Shown here: positions 35,494-44,256 of the stretch, piece by piece
Layout of the letters: every line of letters begins with the position of its first letter
Position numbering within the stretch: the first letter of the stretch is position 1
NCBI GenBank assembly: GCA_013288385.1
Contig: JABDBZ010000005.1
Location: forward strand, 1-57,391
Direction of reading: 5' to 3'
Length of the DNA stretch: 57,391 bases
Source of the DNA: Bacteroidota bacterium
GTDB taxonomy: Bacteria > Bacteroidota > Bacteroidia > B-17B0 > Aurantibacillaceae
Translations under genes and position numbers: made by a program
Notes under the pieces: model-generated
Database searches by the model: none
What the model saw: only the letters and a program-made list of their open reading frames with translations
What the model was told of the DNA's origin: nothing

Positions 35494-37851
35494 ATGAAAA
35501 AAAAACTACTTATTCTTTCCTTCTTGACTGTGGTTTTATTGCCGGAATTAATTTCACAAACAAAACATACCATTAGTGGAACAATCAAAGAATTTGAAAC
35601 AGGTGAAGCTGTTGCCGGAGCTTATGTAATAGTTACAGATCTTGTGGGAAGTGGAACATCGGCAAATTCCTATGGGTTTTATTCAATCACATTAAAAGAG
35701 GGTACTTATAAATTTCGTATCCAATATTCGGGTTATCAAACAATAGATACAACTATTAATTTAAATAAAGACATTAAATACAATCCTGAGCTAAAAGAAA
35801 GTGTTGCTACTTTAAGTGAAGTTGTTGTTACAACTGAAAAAGAAAACAGCAATGTAACTTCATCTCAAATGAGTATGCTCAAATTAAATGTTCAAGAAAT
35901 TAGTACCATTCCGGTTTTTTTCGGAGAGAAAGATATTTTTAAAACAATACAATTGTTACCGGGTATTACCAATGTTTCTGACGGTACATCCGGGTTTTAC
36001 GTAAGAGGCGGCGGCGCAGATCAAAATTTAATATTATTGGATGAAGCAGTAGTTTATAATCCAACACATTTATTAGGATTCTTTTCTGTGTTTAATTCTG
36101 ATGCAATTAAAGACGTGAGTATTTTTAAAGGTGGAATACCTGCAGAATATGGCGGAAGAATTTCTTCTGTGATTGATGTTAAAATGAATGATGGTAATTC
36201 TAAAAAATTAAGCGTGAGTGGAGGAGTTGGTCTTATTGCATCCCGTTTAACTATTGAAGGACCAATAAATAAAGGTAAAGGATCTTTTATAATTTCAGGA
36301 AGAAGAACCTATGCCGATTTATTTTTAAAAGCCTTCGGGCCAAGCAACATCCGAAATACATCTTTATATTTTTACGATCTTAATTTAAAGGCGAATTATC
36401 AATTAACTAAAAAGGATCGTATTTTTTTATCTGGTTATTTTGGAAGGGATAATTTTTCATTTAATAACAGTCAGGCCGGTAGTAGAGGATTTGGAATTGA
36501 TTGGGGTAATGCTACCGGAACATTAAGATGGAACCATTTATTTGGAGATAAATTGTTTTTAAATAGTTCGGCTATTTTTACAAATTACTCTTCCAATATT
36601 GTTTTAGGGGCAGGTGATGCGCAATTTAAAGTGACTACAGGAATTCAGGATTTTTCATTGAAGGAAGATTTCAGCTATTTTATTGGCGATAATCACAAAA
36701 TTAAATTTGGTTTCCAAAGCATGTACCATACTTTTATTCCGGGTGAAGTTACAGTTGGTACAGCTTCTTCTACAGGGCCAGTGCGTTTGGGCAGAACGAT
36801 TGAAAAAAAACATGCTTTAGAAAATGCAATTTATATTTCGGATGAATTTACAGCTGCAAAATGGTTATTAATTAATTATGGAATCAGGGAATCTATGTTT
36901 ACAACTATTGGTCCGAATACAATTTATTCTTACGATGGAGCAGGGGCTATAATTGATTCGAGTGTGTATAAAAAAAATCAACCAATAAAAACATATTTTG
37001 GTTTTGAGCCAAGGCTTTCGTTTTCGTTTATTTTAAGTGATCGACATTCAATCAAGGCTTCCTATAATCATATTAACCAATATTTACATTTGCTTTCAAA
37101 CACAACTGCTTCAACTCCTGTTGATCTTTGGGTGCCTTGTAGTCAAATTGTAAAACCACAAATTGGTGATCAGGTTGCTTTGGGTTATTTCCGAAATTTT
37201 AAAGATAATATGTATGAAACTTCCATTGAGGGGTTTTACAAAACAATGCAAAACCAAATTGATTATGTAAATGGAGCCGATCTACGATTTAATAAAGCGG
37301 TAGAGTCGCAATTAGTATTTGGAAAAGGTTGGTCGTATGGCGCAGAATTATTTATAAAAAAGAAACATGGTAAATTAACCGGTTGGATCTCTTATACATT
37401 ATCCCGCACATGGCGCCAATTTGATAGTTTAAACATGGGTAATAAATTTCCTGCAAAACAAGACATCATAAATAATTTATCTATAGTAGCTATTTATAAA
37501 ATAAGTAATAAAGTAACATTGTCTACCACATTTGTATATCATACCGGTTTTGCAGCAACGTTCCCAAGTGGAAAATATGAAATTAATGGCGCTGTTGTAA
37601 ATATGTATACAGATAGAAATGCATACAGAATGCCTTCATACAATCGTTTGGATATTGGAGTAACAGTTCAAGGAAAGAAAACGGCGAAGTTTGATTCCAA
37701 TTGGAATTTCTCAGTTTATAATGCGTATGGAAGAGAAAATCCTTATTCAATAACTTTTCAGCAAGATCCAAATGATCCAACAAAAACACAGGCAGTTCAA
37801 TTGTCGTTGTTCAGATGGGTGCCTTCAATAACTTATAATTTTAATTTTTAA
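35494..37851 (+). CDS. TonB-dependent receptor with carboxypeptidase-regulatory-like domain
   Basis: 785 residues. Signal peptide (LLILSFLTVVLLPELISQ), a CarboxypepD-reg-like domain at about 27-115 (ISGTIKEFETGEAVAGAYVIV, YSITLKEGTYKFRIQYSGYQ), then the plug (LSEVVVTTEKE, GFYVRGGGADQNLILLDEAVVYNP, FKGGIPAEYGGRISSVIDV) and a long barrel ending in FNF, the usual C-terminal aromatic. It imports a ligand across the outer membrane using TonB. The next gene starts immediately after the stop and is a DUF4249 lipoprotein, the usual companion of this receptor group. Confidence 0.93.
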   Translation: MKKKLLILSFLTVVLLPELISQTKHTISGTIKEFETGEAVAGAYVIVTDLVGSGTSANSYGFYSITLKEGTYKFRIQYSGYQTIDTTINLNKDIKYNPELKESVATLSEVVVTTEKENSNVTSSQMSMLKLNVQEISTIPVFFGEKDIFKTIQLLPGITNVSDGTSGFYVRGGGADQNLILLDEAVVYNPTHLLGFFSVFNSDAIKDVSIFKGGIPAEYGGRISSVIDVKMNDGNSKKLSVSGGVGLIASRLTIEGPINKGKGSFIISGRRTYADLFLKAFGPSNIRNTSLYFYDLNLKANYQLTKKDRIFLSGYFGRDNFSFNNSQAGSRGFGIDWGNATGTLRWNHLFGDKLFLNSSAIFTNYSSNIVLGAGDAQFKVTTGIQDFSLKEDFSYFIGDNHKIKFGFQSMYHTFIPGEVTVGTASSTGPVRLGRTIEKKHALENAIYISDEFTAAKWLLINYGIRESMFTTIGPNTIYSYDGAGAIIDSSVYKKNQPIKTYFGFEPRLSFSFILSDRHSIKASYNHINQYLHLLSNTTASTPVDLWVPCSQIVKPQIGDQVALGYFRNFKDNMYETSIEGFYKTMQNQIDYVNGADLRFNKAVESQLVFGKGWSYGAELFIKKKHGKLTGWISYTLSRTWRQFDSLNMGNKFPAKQDIINNLSIVAIYKISNKVTLSTTFVYHTGFAATFPSGKYEINGAVVNMYTDRNAYRMPSYNRLDIGVTVQGKKTAKFDSNWNFSVYNAYGRENPYSITFQQDPNDPTKTQAVQLSLFRWVPSITYNFNF

Positions 37852-38673
37852 GTGGTGAAAACAAATTTTAAAAATATAGCTTACCTAATTATTTTAATAA
37901 TAATTGCGTTTACATCTTGCGAAAAAGTAGTAATCATAGATGTGAAATCTTCAGGAAGTAAAGTTGTTGTTCAAGGTAATTTGAATAATGATTCAGTTCC
38001 ATATTTAGTGCAGTTGGATAATTCTGTTAGTTATTATGCCGACAATGTATTTCCGCCAATACTGGGTGCTCAGGTTAAAATTTCTGATAATGCAGGACAC
38101 GCTGAAGTCCTAAGGGAATTAGGTAAAGGATATTATCAAACCGATTCTATTCGTGGTGTTCCGGGCAGAACTTATTTTTTGCAAATAATATCAAATGGAA
38201 ATACTTATACATCTTATGGAACAATGCCTAACCCGGTTCCAATTGATTCTTTTTTGTTGAGACCAACTTTGAATAGATTTACTCATGATACAACAGGGTA
38301 TCGTGTAACATGTAAATTTACTGACCCAATTGGAACCGGGAATTATTACAAAGTTGTTATTTCATCAAAAGATACTGCTGCAATAGGAACAACAACGGGA
38401 AGAATTTTATCTGATAAATATACTGATGGACAACAATTGTCGGTTACGTTTAGAACAAATTTAATTGCGAATGATAGCGTTTCAATTCAAGTGCAATCAA
38501 TTACAAAAAGTACTTTTGATTTTTATAATACCCTCACTAATGCGGAGGGTGAAGTAGGGGCGAGTCAGTTTTTATCATCGCTACCGGCTAATCCAACTAA
38601 TAATATTAGCAATGGTGGTTTAGGTTATTTTGCTGTTTATGCAGAAACTAAAAAAACAATTGTTATACCATAA
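37852..38673 (+). CDS. DUF4249 family lipoprotein
   Basis: 273 residues from a GTG start right after the receptor stop. Lipobox FTSCEKVV. The family pattern is clear: VIIDVKSSGSKVVVQGNLNND, SVSYYADNVFPPILGAQVKISD, GYYQTDSIRGVPGRTYFLQI and MPNPVPIDSFLL. DUF4249 proteins are almost always encoded next to SusC-like or CarboxypepD-reg TonB receptors and may sit on the outer surface as accessory binding proteins. The ligand is unknown. Confidence 0.9.
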   Translation: MVKTNFKNIAYLIILIIIAFTSCEKVVIIDVKSSGSKVVVQGNLNNDSVPYLVQLDNSVSYYADNVFPPILGAQVKISDNAGHAEVLRELGKGYYQTDSIRGVPGRTYFLQIISNGNTYTSYGTMPNPVPIDSFLLRPTLNRFTHDTTGYRVTCKFTDPIGTGNYYKVVISSKDTAAIGTTTGRILSDKYTDGQQLSVTFRTNLIANDSVSIQVQSITKSTFDFYNTLTNAEGEVGASQFLSSLPANPTNNISNGGLGYFAVYAETKKTIVIP

Positions 38674-38694
38674 TATTGATTTTGAGACAAAAAA

Positions 38695-39189
38695 TTGAGA
38701 ATAGCTATTATATTCCTTTTTATTCTTAAAACGCAAATTGCCGTTTCATCTTTTTCTATTCCGGTGCCAAAAGATTCTATTCGTGCAGATAGTATAGTTG
38801 CATTTGCTAAATCTTTATTAGGAATTAAATATAAATATTCAAATTGTTCACCGGCGACAGGTTTTGATTGTTCGGGTTTTGTTTATTATGTGTTTGCACA
38901 TTTTAATGTAGCAATTCCACGTTCATCTATTGAATATAAAGGTATCAAACCAAAAATTGAAATTGATTCAGCGAGGGTTGGTGACATCATTGTTTTTACC
39001 GGCACAAATTCTAAGAATAGAAATCCGGGTCATGTTGGCATTGTGATTTCGAAAGTGGGCCAAGAGTTAACCTTTATGCATAGTTCATCCGGCAAAAAAC
39101 ATAAGGCGGTTGTTATTTCAACATTTAATGAATCACCCTATTATAAGAAACGGTTTATTAAAATTGTGAGATTGGCTACTGTTTATTGA
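38695..39189 (+). CDS. NlpC/P60 family cysteine peptidase
   Basis: 164 residues from a TTG start at 38695. N-terminal signal (IAIIFLFILKTQIAVSSF). Catalytic Cys59 in FDCSGFVYYVF and His113 in NPGHVGIVIS, with RVGDIIVF between, the standard NlpC/P60 layout. It cleaves peptide stems of peptidoglycan, usually the D-Glu to diamino-acid bond. It follows the DUF4249 gene by 21 nt and may be cotranscribed with it. It ends before the shared hairpin at 39233-39268. Confidence 0.92.
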   Translation: MRIAIIFLFILKTQIAVSSFSIPVPKDSIRADSIVAFAKSLLGIKYKYSNCSPATGFDCSGFVYYVFAHFNVAIPRSSIEYKGIKPKIEIDSARVGDIIVFTGTNSKNRNPGHVGIVISKVGQELTFMHSSSGKKHKAVVISTFNESPYYKKRFIKIVRLATVY

Positions 39190-39232
39190 ATAGAGTTCAG
39201 TCTCAATAAACTTTCCGACATGCACTAAAATT

Positions 39233-39268
39233 AAAAACCCTCGAAAGCTTATGCTGACGAGGGTTTTT
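39233..39268. terminator. Bidirectional terminator hairpin
   Basis: AAAAACCCTCG (39233-39243) pairs perfectly with CGAGGGTTTTT (39258-39268), with a small inner AGC/GCT stem. It serves the NlpC/P60 gene and the convergent C10 protease gene. Confidence 0.9.
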
Positions 39269-39287
39269 GAAAATGAATAAGAATTAA

Positions 39288-41375
39288 TTAGTTTTTAAGC
39301 ATTTTCGTTTTATAAATCAAATTACCGTCCTGACTAATTCGGATTTGATAAATACCACTTGCTTCTTTTGCAATGTTAACGGTGTTACTTAAAAATTTCG
39401 CAGGTTGAGTCATAATAAGCTGCCCTAGATTATTATAAACTTCAATCAATACGTTATTGCTGATTTTATTAAAAGAAATGGTGAAATTTCCGTTGGTTGG
39501 ATTCGGATAAATTGAGGACACATTTGTAATTTCATTTTCTTTAATTCCTGCACAAGCTGAAACAACTTCATTAATTGTTGTTGTATTGCTGCAGCCCTGT
39601 GCACTGGTACCCGTAATGGTGTAAGTTGTATTAACAGTTGGTGAAATAACAATAGATTGAGTTGTATCTCCCGTGCTCCATGAATAAGAAACTCCGCCAC
39701 CTGCAGTTAAAGTAACTGTTGTACCGGTACACATGATGCTATCATTACTAAAAGCAGTTATATTAGGAAGGGGATTTACCACTACGGTAACTGTTGTAGA
39801 ATCTGTACATCCGTTGTACCCTTTTAAAGTGTAATTTGTAGTAACACTAGGACTAACAACTATATTATTTCCTGTAAACCCATTACTTAAAGTATATGAA
39901 TTAGCTCCAGTGGATACTACTGTAGCCTGTCCCCCGATACAAATTGGTGATGCTGTAACCGTAAGCGACGGAGGTCCGCTAATTGTAACTGTTTTCACAA
40001 CAGGTGTACTCGTATTGGTGCTGTTGGAAGTGATAAGTGTGATAGAATAAATTCCGGGAGTTGCATATGTAACAGTTGGGTTGCTTATTGTTGAAATAGA
40101 AGGAGTACCTCCTGTTAAAGTATATGACCATGATGTTGGACTATTTGATGACGTATTGCTGATAGCAAGTGTTTGTCCTATACATGTTGGATTAGTTGCT
40201 ACTGTAAAATTAGCATACGGTAAAGGTTTTATTCCTATTAAAGCTTCGTGACTATTAGAAAAATTATAAGGATTTGGATTCAAAGTATTGATAGCATAAT
40301 AACCATTATCAGTTCCGCCCCAACCCCAATTCATGTGAAAATTATTATTTACATCATAACCGTCGCATACCCATGTATGTCCACCATTATTTGGATCTTG
40401 ACCCACATACTGTAATGGACGGCCAATATTAAGTTCATTTTCCAAAAGAGCAATCCAATTAGGGTCAGTATAAGGGCTTCTATAATATCCATGAATAGTA
40501 GTTGGGTCGTATTTAAAATGATTAACATAAGATGCTTGTGCACAAATTGGATAATCCGCGGTAATTACATATGCGGTACTTTCGCTTGGACTGTAATTCA
40601 TATCAACACTAATACCGCAATGATACATCAGTGTTGCAACCGCAGTATTGGAACCGCTTATACTGTTTGGCATAAGACCCCAACTGTAAGTAGTAGCTGC
40701 ATAATTTGCAGTTAGTGTGCCATAGTTCATTGTATAACCTGATGATGTACAATCACAATATGAGCTGGTACCTGTTCCGTTATTTGGATAATTCCAATAT
40801 TTCATGATCTGAGCCATCGCAGTAGCAACACAGCCAGTAACAGAACCACCCGGACAAAGAGAATTATAATTTGGTGATTGATTCCAGGTTGTATGTAATA
40901 ATGGAGCAACACTCATAGTCATGATCGAATTAGTATTATCAGCTCTATTAGCACTAGCGTTTTTAATAAAATTTCCTGCCCATTCATTAATGATTACATC
41001 ATCAGCCTGAACATTTGCATTACGAATTGCTGTAATTTCTGCTGCTCTGTCTTTCATCCAATAATCAATATTGGAATTTGTTTCAGGCACAACAAAATTG
41101 CCTTCGGTAGAATATCCCAGAATTGGGTGCGCTGCATCATCAGCTGCAATTATAACAAAACCATCACTTGTGTTAACATTAAACACATAATAAACAGGTG
41201 AATTTTGTGCGGACATTCCTGTATATGTCAAATTAAAAGTGTTTGCAGTTTTCTGAGAATTTTTCACATAAAAATTCATTGCAACATTTTGTGCAAGGGA
41301 AACAGAAACAGGTTTTGCAATAATAAAATTACTTGCTAAAACTGTACAAATAAATACATAAATAATTTTTTTCAT
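39288..41375 (-). CDS. C10 family (streptopain-like) cysteine protease, T9SS-secreted
   Basis: 695 residues. Signal peptide (1-20), then a Spi-like pro-domain (VSLAQNVAMNFYVKN ... DDAAHPILGYSTEGNF). The catalytic Cys182 is in GCVATAMAQIMKYW and His333 in NGGHTWVCDGYD, with NWGWGG near 350 completing the site. A PKD-like domain follows (ANFTVATNPTCIGQTL ... NPTVTYATPGIYSITLITSN), then two Ig-like repeats ending in NYTLKG and TYTIT. The last 80 residues are the T9SS sorting tail (SSIYPNPTNGNFTISF ... SGIYQIRISQDGNLIYKTKML). Homologues include gingipain-related C10 enzymes such as periodontain. Expected to be surface-attached or released. Confidence 0.95.
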   Translation of the reverse strand: MKKIIYVFICTVLASNFIIAKPVSVSLAQNVAMNFYVKNSQKTANTFNLTYTGMSAQNSPVYYVFNVNTSDGFVIIAADDAAHPILGYSTEGNFVVPETNSNIDYWMKDRAAEITAIRNANVQADDVIINEWAGNFIKNASANRADNTNSIMTMSVAPLLHTTWNQSPNYNSLCPGGSVTGCVATAMAQIMKYWNYPNNGTGTSSYCDCTSSGYTMNYGTLTANYAATTYSWGLMPNSISGSNTAVATLMYHCGISVDMNYSPSESTAYVITADYPICAQASYVNHFKYDPTTIHGYYRSPYTDPNWIALLENELNIGRPLQYVGQDPNNGGHTWVCDGYDVNNNFHMNWGWGGTDNGYYAINTLNPNPYNFSNSHEALIGIKPLPYANFTVATNPTCIGQTLAISNTSSNSPTSWSYTLTGGTPSISTISNPTVTYATPGIYSITLITSNSTNTSTPVVKTVTISGPPSLTVTASPICIGGQATVVSTGANSYTLSNGFTGNNIVVSPSVTTNYTLKGYNGCTDSTTVTVVVNPLPNITAFSNDSIMCTGTTVTLTAGGGVSYSWSTGDTTQSIVISPTVNTTYTITGTSAQGCSNTTTINEVVSACAGIKENEITNVSSIYPNPTNGNFTISFNKISNNVLIEVYNNLGQLIMTQPAKFLSNTVNIAKEASGIYQIRISQDGNLIYKTKMLKN

Positions 41376-41572
41376 GAGCTGGTTTTTTGTTTTTAAATTG
41401 TTGTATAAACGAATGGTTTAATTATGAAATTCAATGATCCTAATTAAACTATTTGCTTAGATAATAAATGTAATAAATAATATTTATAAAAAGTAAAATA
41501 TTAATTGAAACTTAAAATCTAAACTTAATTTTAGATCGAGTTAATACCTCTCTGACTTTTTAAAAACAAAAA

Positions 41573-41594
41573 AGCTCTTAAAAAATTAAGAGCT
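41573..41594 (-). terminator. Terminator of the SiaC-like gene
   Basis: On the minus strand AGCTCTTAA and TTAAGAGCT form a 9-bp stem with a T4 loop, followed by TTTTTTG and TTTTT. It lies 21 nt after the stop of the 41616-41996 gene. Confidence 0.82.
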
Positions 41595-41615
41595 CCGGTA
41601 TAAAATAGATTTTAA

Positions 41616-41996
41616 TTAACTAACTTTTTCGATAATCTTATATGGGAAATCCATAAAGCTTAGAAGATCTTCACCAACATCTCTTAAATCATAATCATTC
41701 TCATCGTAAAGCCATTCAATAGATAATTGACTTCCGGCTTTGAACATGATGTTTACTCTTTTCAGTAAGTCAAAAACCATTCGTTGAGAAGAAGTGTTGA
41801 TGTAATTTAAATCAAACAAAATTTTTGTTTTCGGAGCGGGTGATTTTGTGTATTCTTTTAGCCACTCAATAACCGGTGTATAAAACTCGTGCGCATTATC
41901 TAAAAAAGAAGAACCTTTTAATTCAAATACTCCTGTCTGAGGATCTAGAACTACCAGCGGTGAGTGTTTTGTTTCTTTAAGGATTAACTTTTCCAT
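41616..41996 (-). CDS. SiaC-like regulatory phosphoprotein (DUF1987)
   Basis: 126 residues, full length for DUF1987/SiaC. The family block is clear: LKGSSFLDNAHEFYTPVIEWLKEY, KILFDLNYINTSSQRMVFDLL and the acidic C-terminus WLYDENDYDLRDVGEDLL. The threonine of YINTSS is residue 68, the position phosphorylated by the SiaB kinase in Pseudomonas aeruginosa SiaC and dephosphorylated by the PPM phosphatase SiaA. In that system unphosphorylated SiaC activates a diguanylate cyclase. No SiaB or cyclase gene is in the window, but three PPM phosphatases are. Monocistronic, with its own terminator. Confidence 0.9.
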   Translation of the reverse strand: MEKLILKETKHSPLVVLDPQTGVFELKGSSFLDNAHEFYTPVIEWLKEYTKSPAPKTKILFDLNYINTSSQRMVFDLLKRVNIMFKAGSQLSIEWLYDENDYDLRDVGEDLLSFMDFPYKIIEKVS

Positions 41997-42287
41997 AAGT
42001 AAGTTTACTAATTCAAAGATATGCTAATTTTATTATAATTAAAATGGCGTTTATCTACAAATTGCTCTCATTGAGCAAAAAAATAGAACTAGTGAGTGAA
42101 CTGTAAAAAAGTAAATTTATGTGGGATTTATTTTTGACGAAATAGTTTTTATTTGTGACTGTGGGAAAAATTAATTTTCACTACTTTTTTTAAATCCATT
42201 TAAAGTATTGATAATCAAATAAATATAATAATTACATTTCAAATGATAATTAAAATTCTTTTTGAAATATTTTTCCTGGAAATAAAT

Positions 42288-43139
42288 TTACGATGCTATG
42301 AACTCTTCGAATGGAATTCCTTTTTTAAATTCTTCAGAGTAGATATATTTTTTAATAACAGCAGCCCACGCTCTATGTGATTTGGAATCGTTTAATATTG
42401 CAGGATCAAATGGTTTTCCGAAATGAATTTTTACAGTGTGGCCTTTTTGTTTAAACATTTCATCAGGCAAAAACAACATTTCAATATTAACTTTAATTCC
42501 AATTTTTTTTCTGAAGTTGGCAAAGCGATAAAAGAATTTTGAATTTTCGCCTTCGATGTAAGTCGGTACAATTAACCGTTTGTGATCTATTGCTTGTGTT
42601 ACAAAACTTTTTTTCCATTCAAGGTCCATTATTTCCCCTTTAATTTTTCGGGAAACTAAACCTGCAGGAAAAAATAAAACAGCATCTCCAGAATTTAAAA
42701 TATCTTCCATCGTTCGTAAAGATTTTGCCGAAGTACTTCCAACTTTATTAATACCTACAAATACACTTCCGTAATTTTTCAAACTCAGTAAAACATCGTT
42801 CACAAAAAACCGAACGTCTTTTCGTATTTCCCCAACAGCTTTTATTAAAGCCATACCATCTAATCCTCCTAACGGATGATTTGCAGCTACAATTATTCCG
42901 CCTGTTTTTGGAACATGATGCGCATTAACGGATACAATATTTGCTCCTAATTTATCTAAACCGTTGGCATTGAAATCAAGTTCATAATCGTCTTTTAGTT
43001 GAAGCATGATGCTGTTGATTTCATCTTCATGCAATTTTCGCTTGAGCCATTTTAAAACGAATGATGGCATCCATTTTTTTAAAGCAGGCGCTTTATCAGA
43101 AAGTACTTTATCTATGTCAATGAATTTTTGGGGAGACAC
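42288..43139 (-). CDS. Lysophospholipid/amino-lipid acyltransferase (PlsC-like)
   Basis: 283 residues from a GTG start. The acyltransferase motif is AANHPLGGLDGMALI (His88, Asp94), a variant of HX4D with one more residue that is typical of a Bacteroidota subgroup; motif III-like FPAGLVSRKIKG follows, and RLIVPTYIEGENS may be motif IV. The subgroup includes the O-acyltransferase step of amino-acyl lipids such as glycine lipid in Bacteroides, but the substrate here is not shown. It acts at the inner membrane. It follows lpxD on the same strand after 22 nt. Confidence 0.75.
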   Translation of the reverse strand: MSPQKFIDIDKVLSDKAPALKKWMPSFVLKWLKRKLHEDEINSIMLQLKDDYELDFNANGLDKLGANIVSVNAHHVPKTGGIIVAANHPLGGLDGMALIKAVGEIRKDVRFFVNDVLLSLKNYGSVFVGINKVGSTSAKSLRTMEDILNSGDAVLFFPAGLVSRKIKGEIMDLEWKKSFVTQAIDHKRLIVPTYIEGENSKFFYRFANFRKKIGIKVNIEMLFLPDEMFKQKGHTVKIHFGKPFDPAILNDSKSHRAWAAVIKKYIYSEEFKKGIPFEEFIAS

Positions 43140-43161
43140 TCTAACTGTTTTATTACGTATA

Positions 43162-44196
43162 TTATTTTTTAGGTAAAGTTAATTCTAATGTTCTTATTCT
43201 GTCATTCATTTTTTGTAAGCTTCTAAACAATACATAACTCCTTTTGTATTCACCGATAGCAAATGCGGGAGAGCCTTGTACAATTTCACCTTCTTTTTCA
43301 ATAGTTGATGCAACACCTGATTGACCTGCAATTTTTACACCGTCAGCAACTTTAACATGACCAACTACTCCTGCCTGACCACCTATCATTACATTTTTAC
43401 CAATTTTGGTAGAGCCTGCAACAAATGCGCCACCAGCCATTACTGTATTTTCTCCTATTTCAACATTATGTGCAATTTGAATAAGGTTATCTAATTTTAC
43501 GCCTTTTCTGATAATAGTAGAACCCATGGTTGCCCTGTCGATAGAAGTATTTGAACCTATTTCAACATGGTCTTCAATAATTACATTACCAATTTGAGGA
43601 ACTTTTTTATAATTATTTTCAGAGTTTGGCGCAAAACCAAATCCGTCACTTCCTATAACACTGCTTGCATGAACTGTACAATCATTTCCAATAACGCAAT
43701 CGTGATATATTTTTACGCCTGAATAAAAAATGCAATTATCTCCAATCACAGTACCATCACCAATGTAACAGTGCGGATATATTTTTACGTTCTTACCAAT
43801 TTTCACATTCTCACCTAAATATGCAAAGGCTCCTACATAACAATCGGCGCCCAACTTAGCAGTTGAAGAAATAAAAGAAGGTTGTTCAATTCCTTTTTTA
43901 TTTTGTTTTATTTCATAATATACTTCAAGTAATTTTGCGAAACTACCATAAGCATCTTCAACGCGAATAAGTGTACAGGTAGGTTTTAAAGGTTTATCTA
44001 ATTCAAGCGAGTTATTTACAATAACTATAGAAGCATCTGTTTCGTATAAATAAGGCGTATATAGTTTGTTCGATAAAAAACATAAACTCCCTTTTTTGCC
44101 TTCTTCAATTTTAGCAAGTGTTGAAATGTTTACGTTTTCGTCACCCTCTATTTTGCCATTGAGGAGTCCGGCTATTTGCTTTGCACTGAATTCCAT
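43162..44196 (-). CDS. lpxD: UDP-3-O-acylglucosamine N-acyltransferase LpxD
   Basis: 344 residues from the ATG at 44196 ([10 protein letters not shown]); a longer reading to 44244 adds 16 residues that do not match the family. The N-terminal uridine-binding domain is followed by hexapeptide repeats of a left-handed beta helix ([41 protein letters not shown]). The catalytic His falls in the [12 protein letters not shown] region. It adds the second hydroxyacyl chain to lipid A precursor in the cytoplasm, showing a Gram-negative lipid A pathway. Tightly followed by the acyltransferase gene. Confidence 0.95.
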   Translation of the reverse strand: MEFSAKQIAGLLNGKIEGDENVNISTLAKIEEGKKGSLCFLSNKLYTPYLYETDASIVIVNNSLELDKPLKPTCTLIRVEDAYGSFAKLLEVYYEIKQNKKGIEQPSFISSTAKLGADCYVGAFAYLGENVKIGKNVKIYPHCYIGDGTVIGDNCIFYSGVKIYHDCVIGNDCTVHASSVIGSDGFGFAPNSENNYKKVPQIGNVIIEDHVEIGSNTSIDRATMGSTIIRKGVKLDNLIQIAHNVEIGENTVMAGGAFVAGSTKIGKNVMIGGQAGVVGHVKVADGVKIAGQSGVASTIEKEGEIVQGSPAFAIGEYKRSYVLFRSLQKMNDRIRTLELTLPKK

Positions 44197-44256
44197 TCTG
44201 TTTTGCTTAATCGGTAAAAATACATTTAAAATACCTTTAAGCAAAAGGACAATTAA

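Noticed and set aside
41480..41520. Inverted repeat TAATATTT / AAATATTA
   Set aside because: Short and made only of A and T in a very AT-rich gap; expected by chance.
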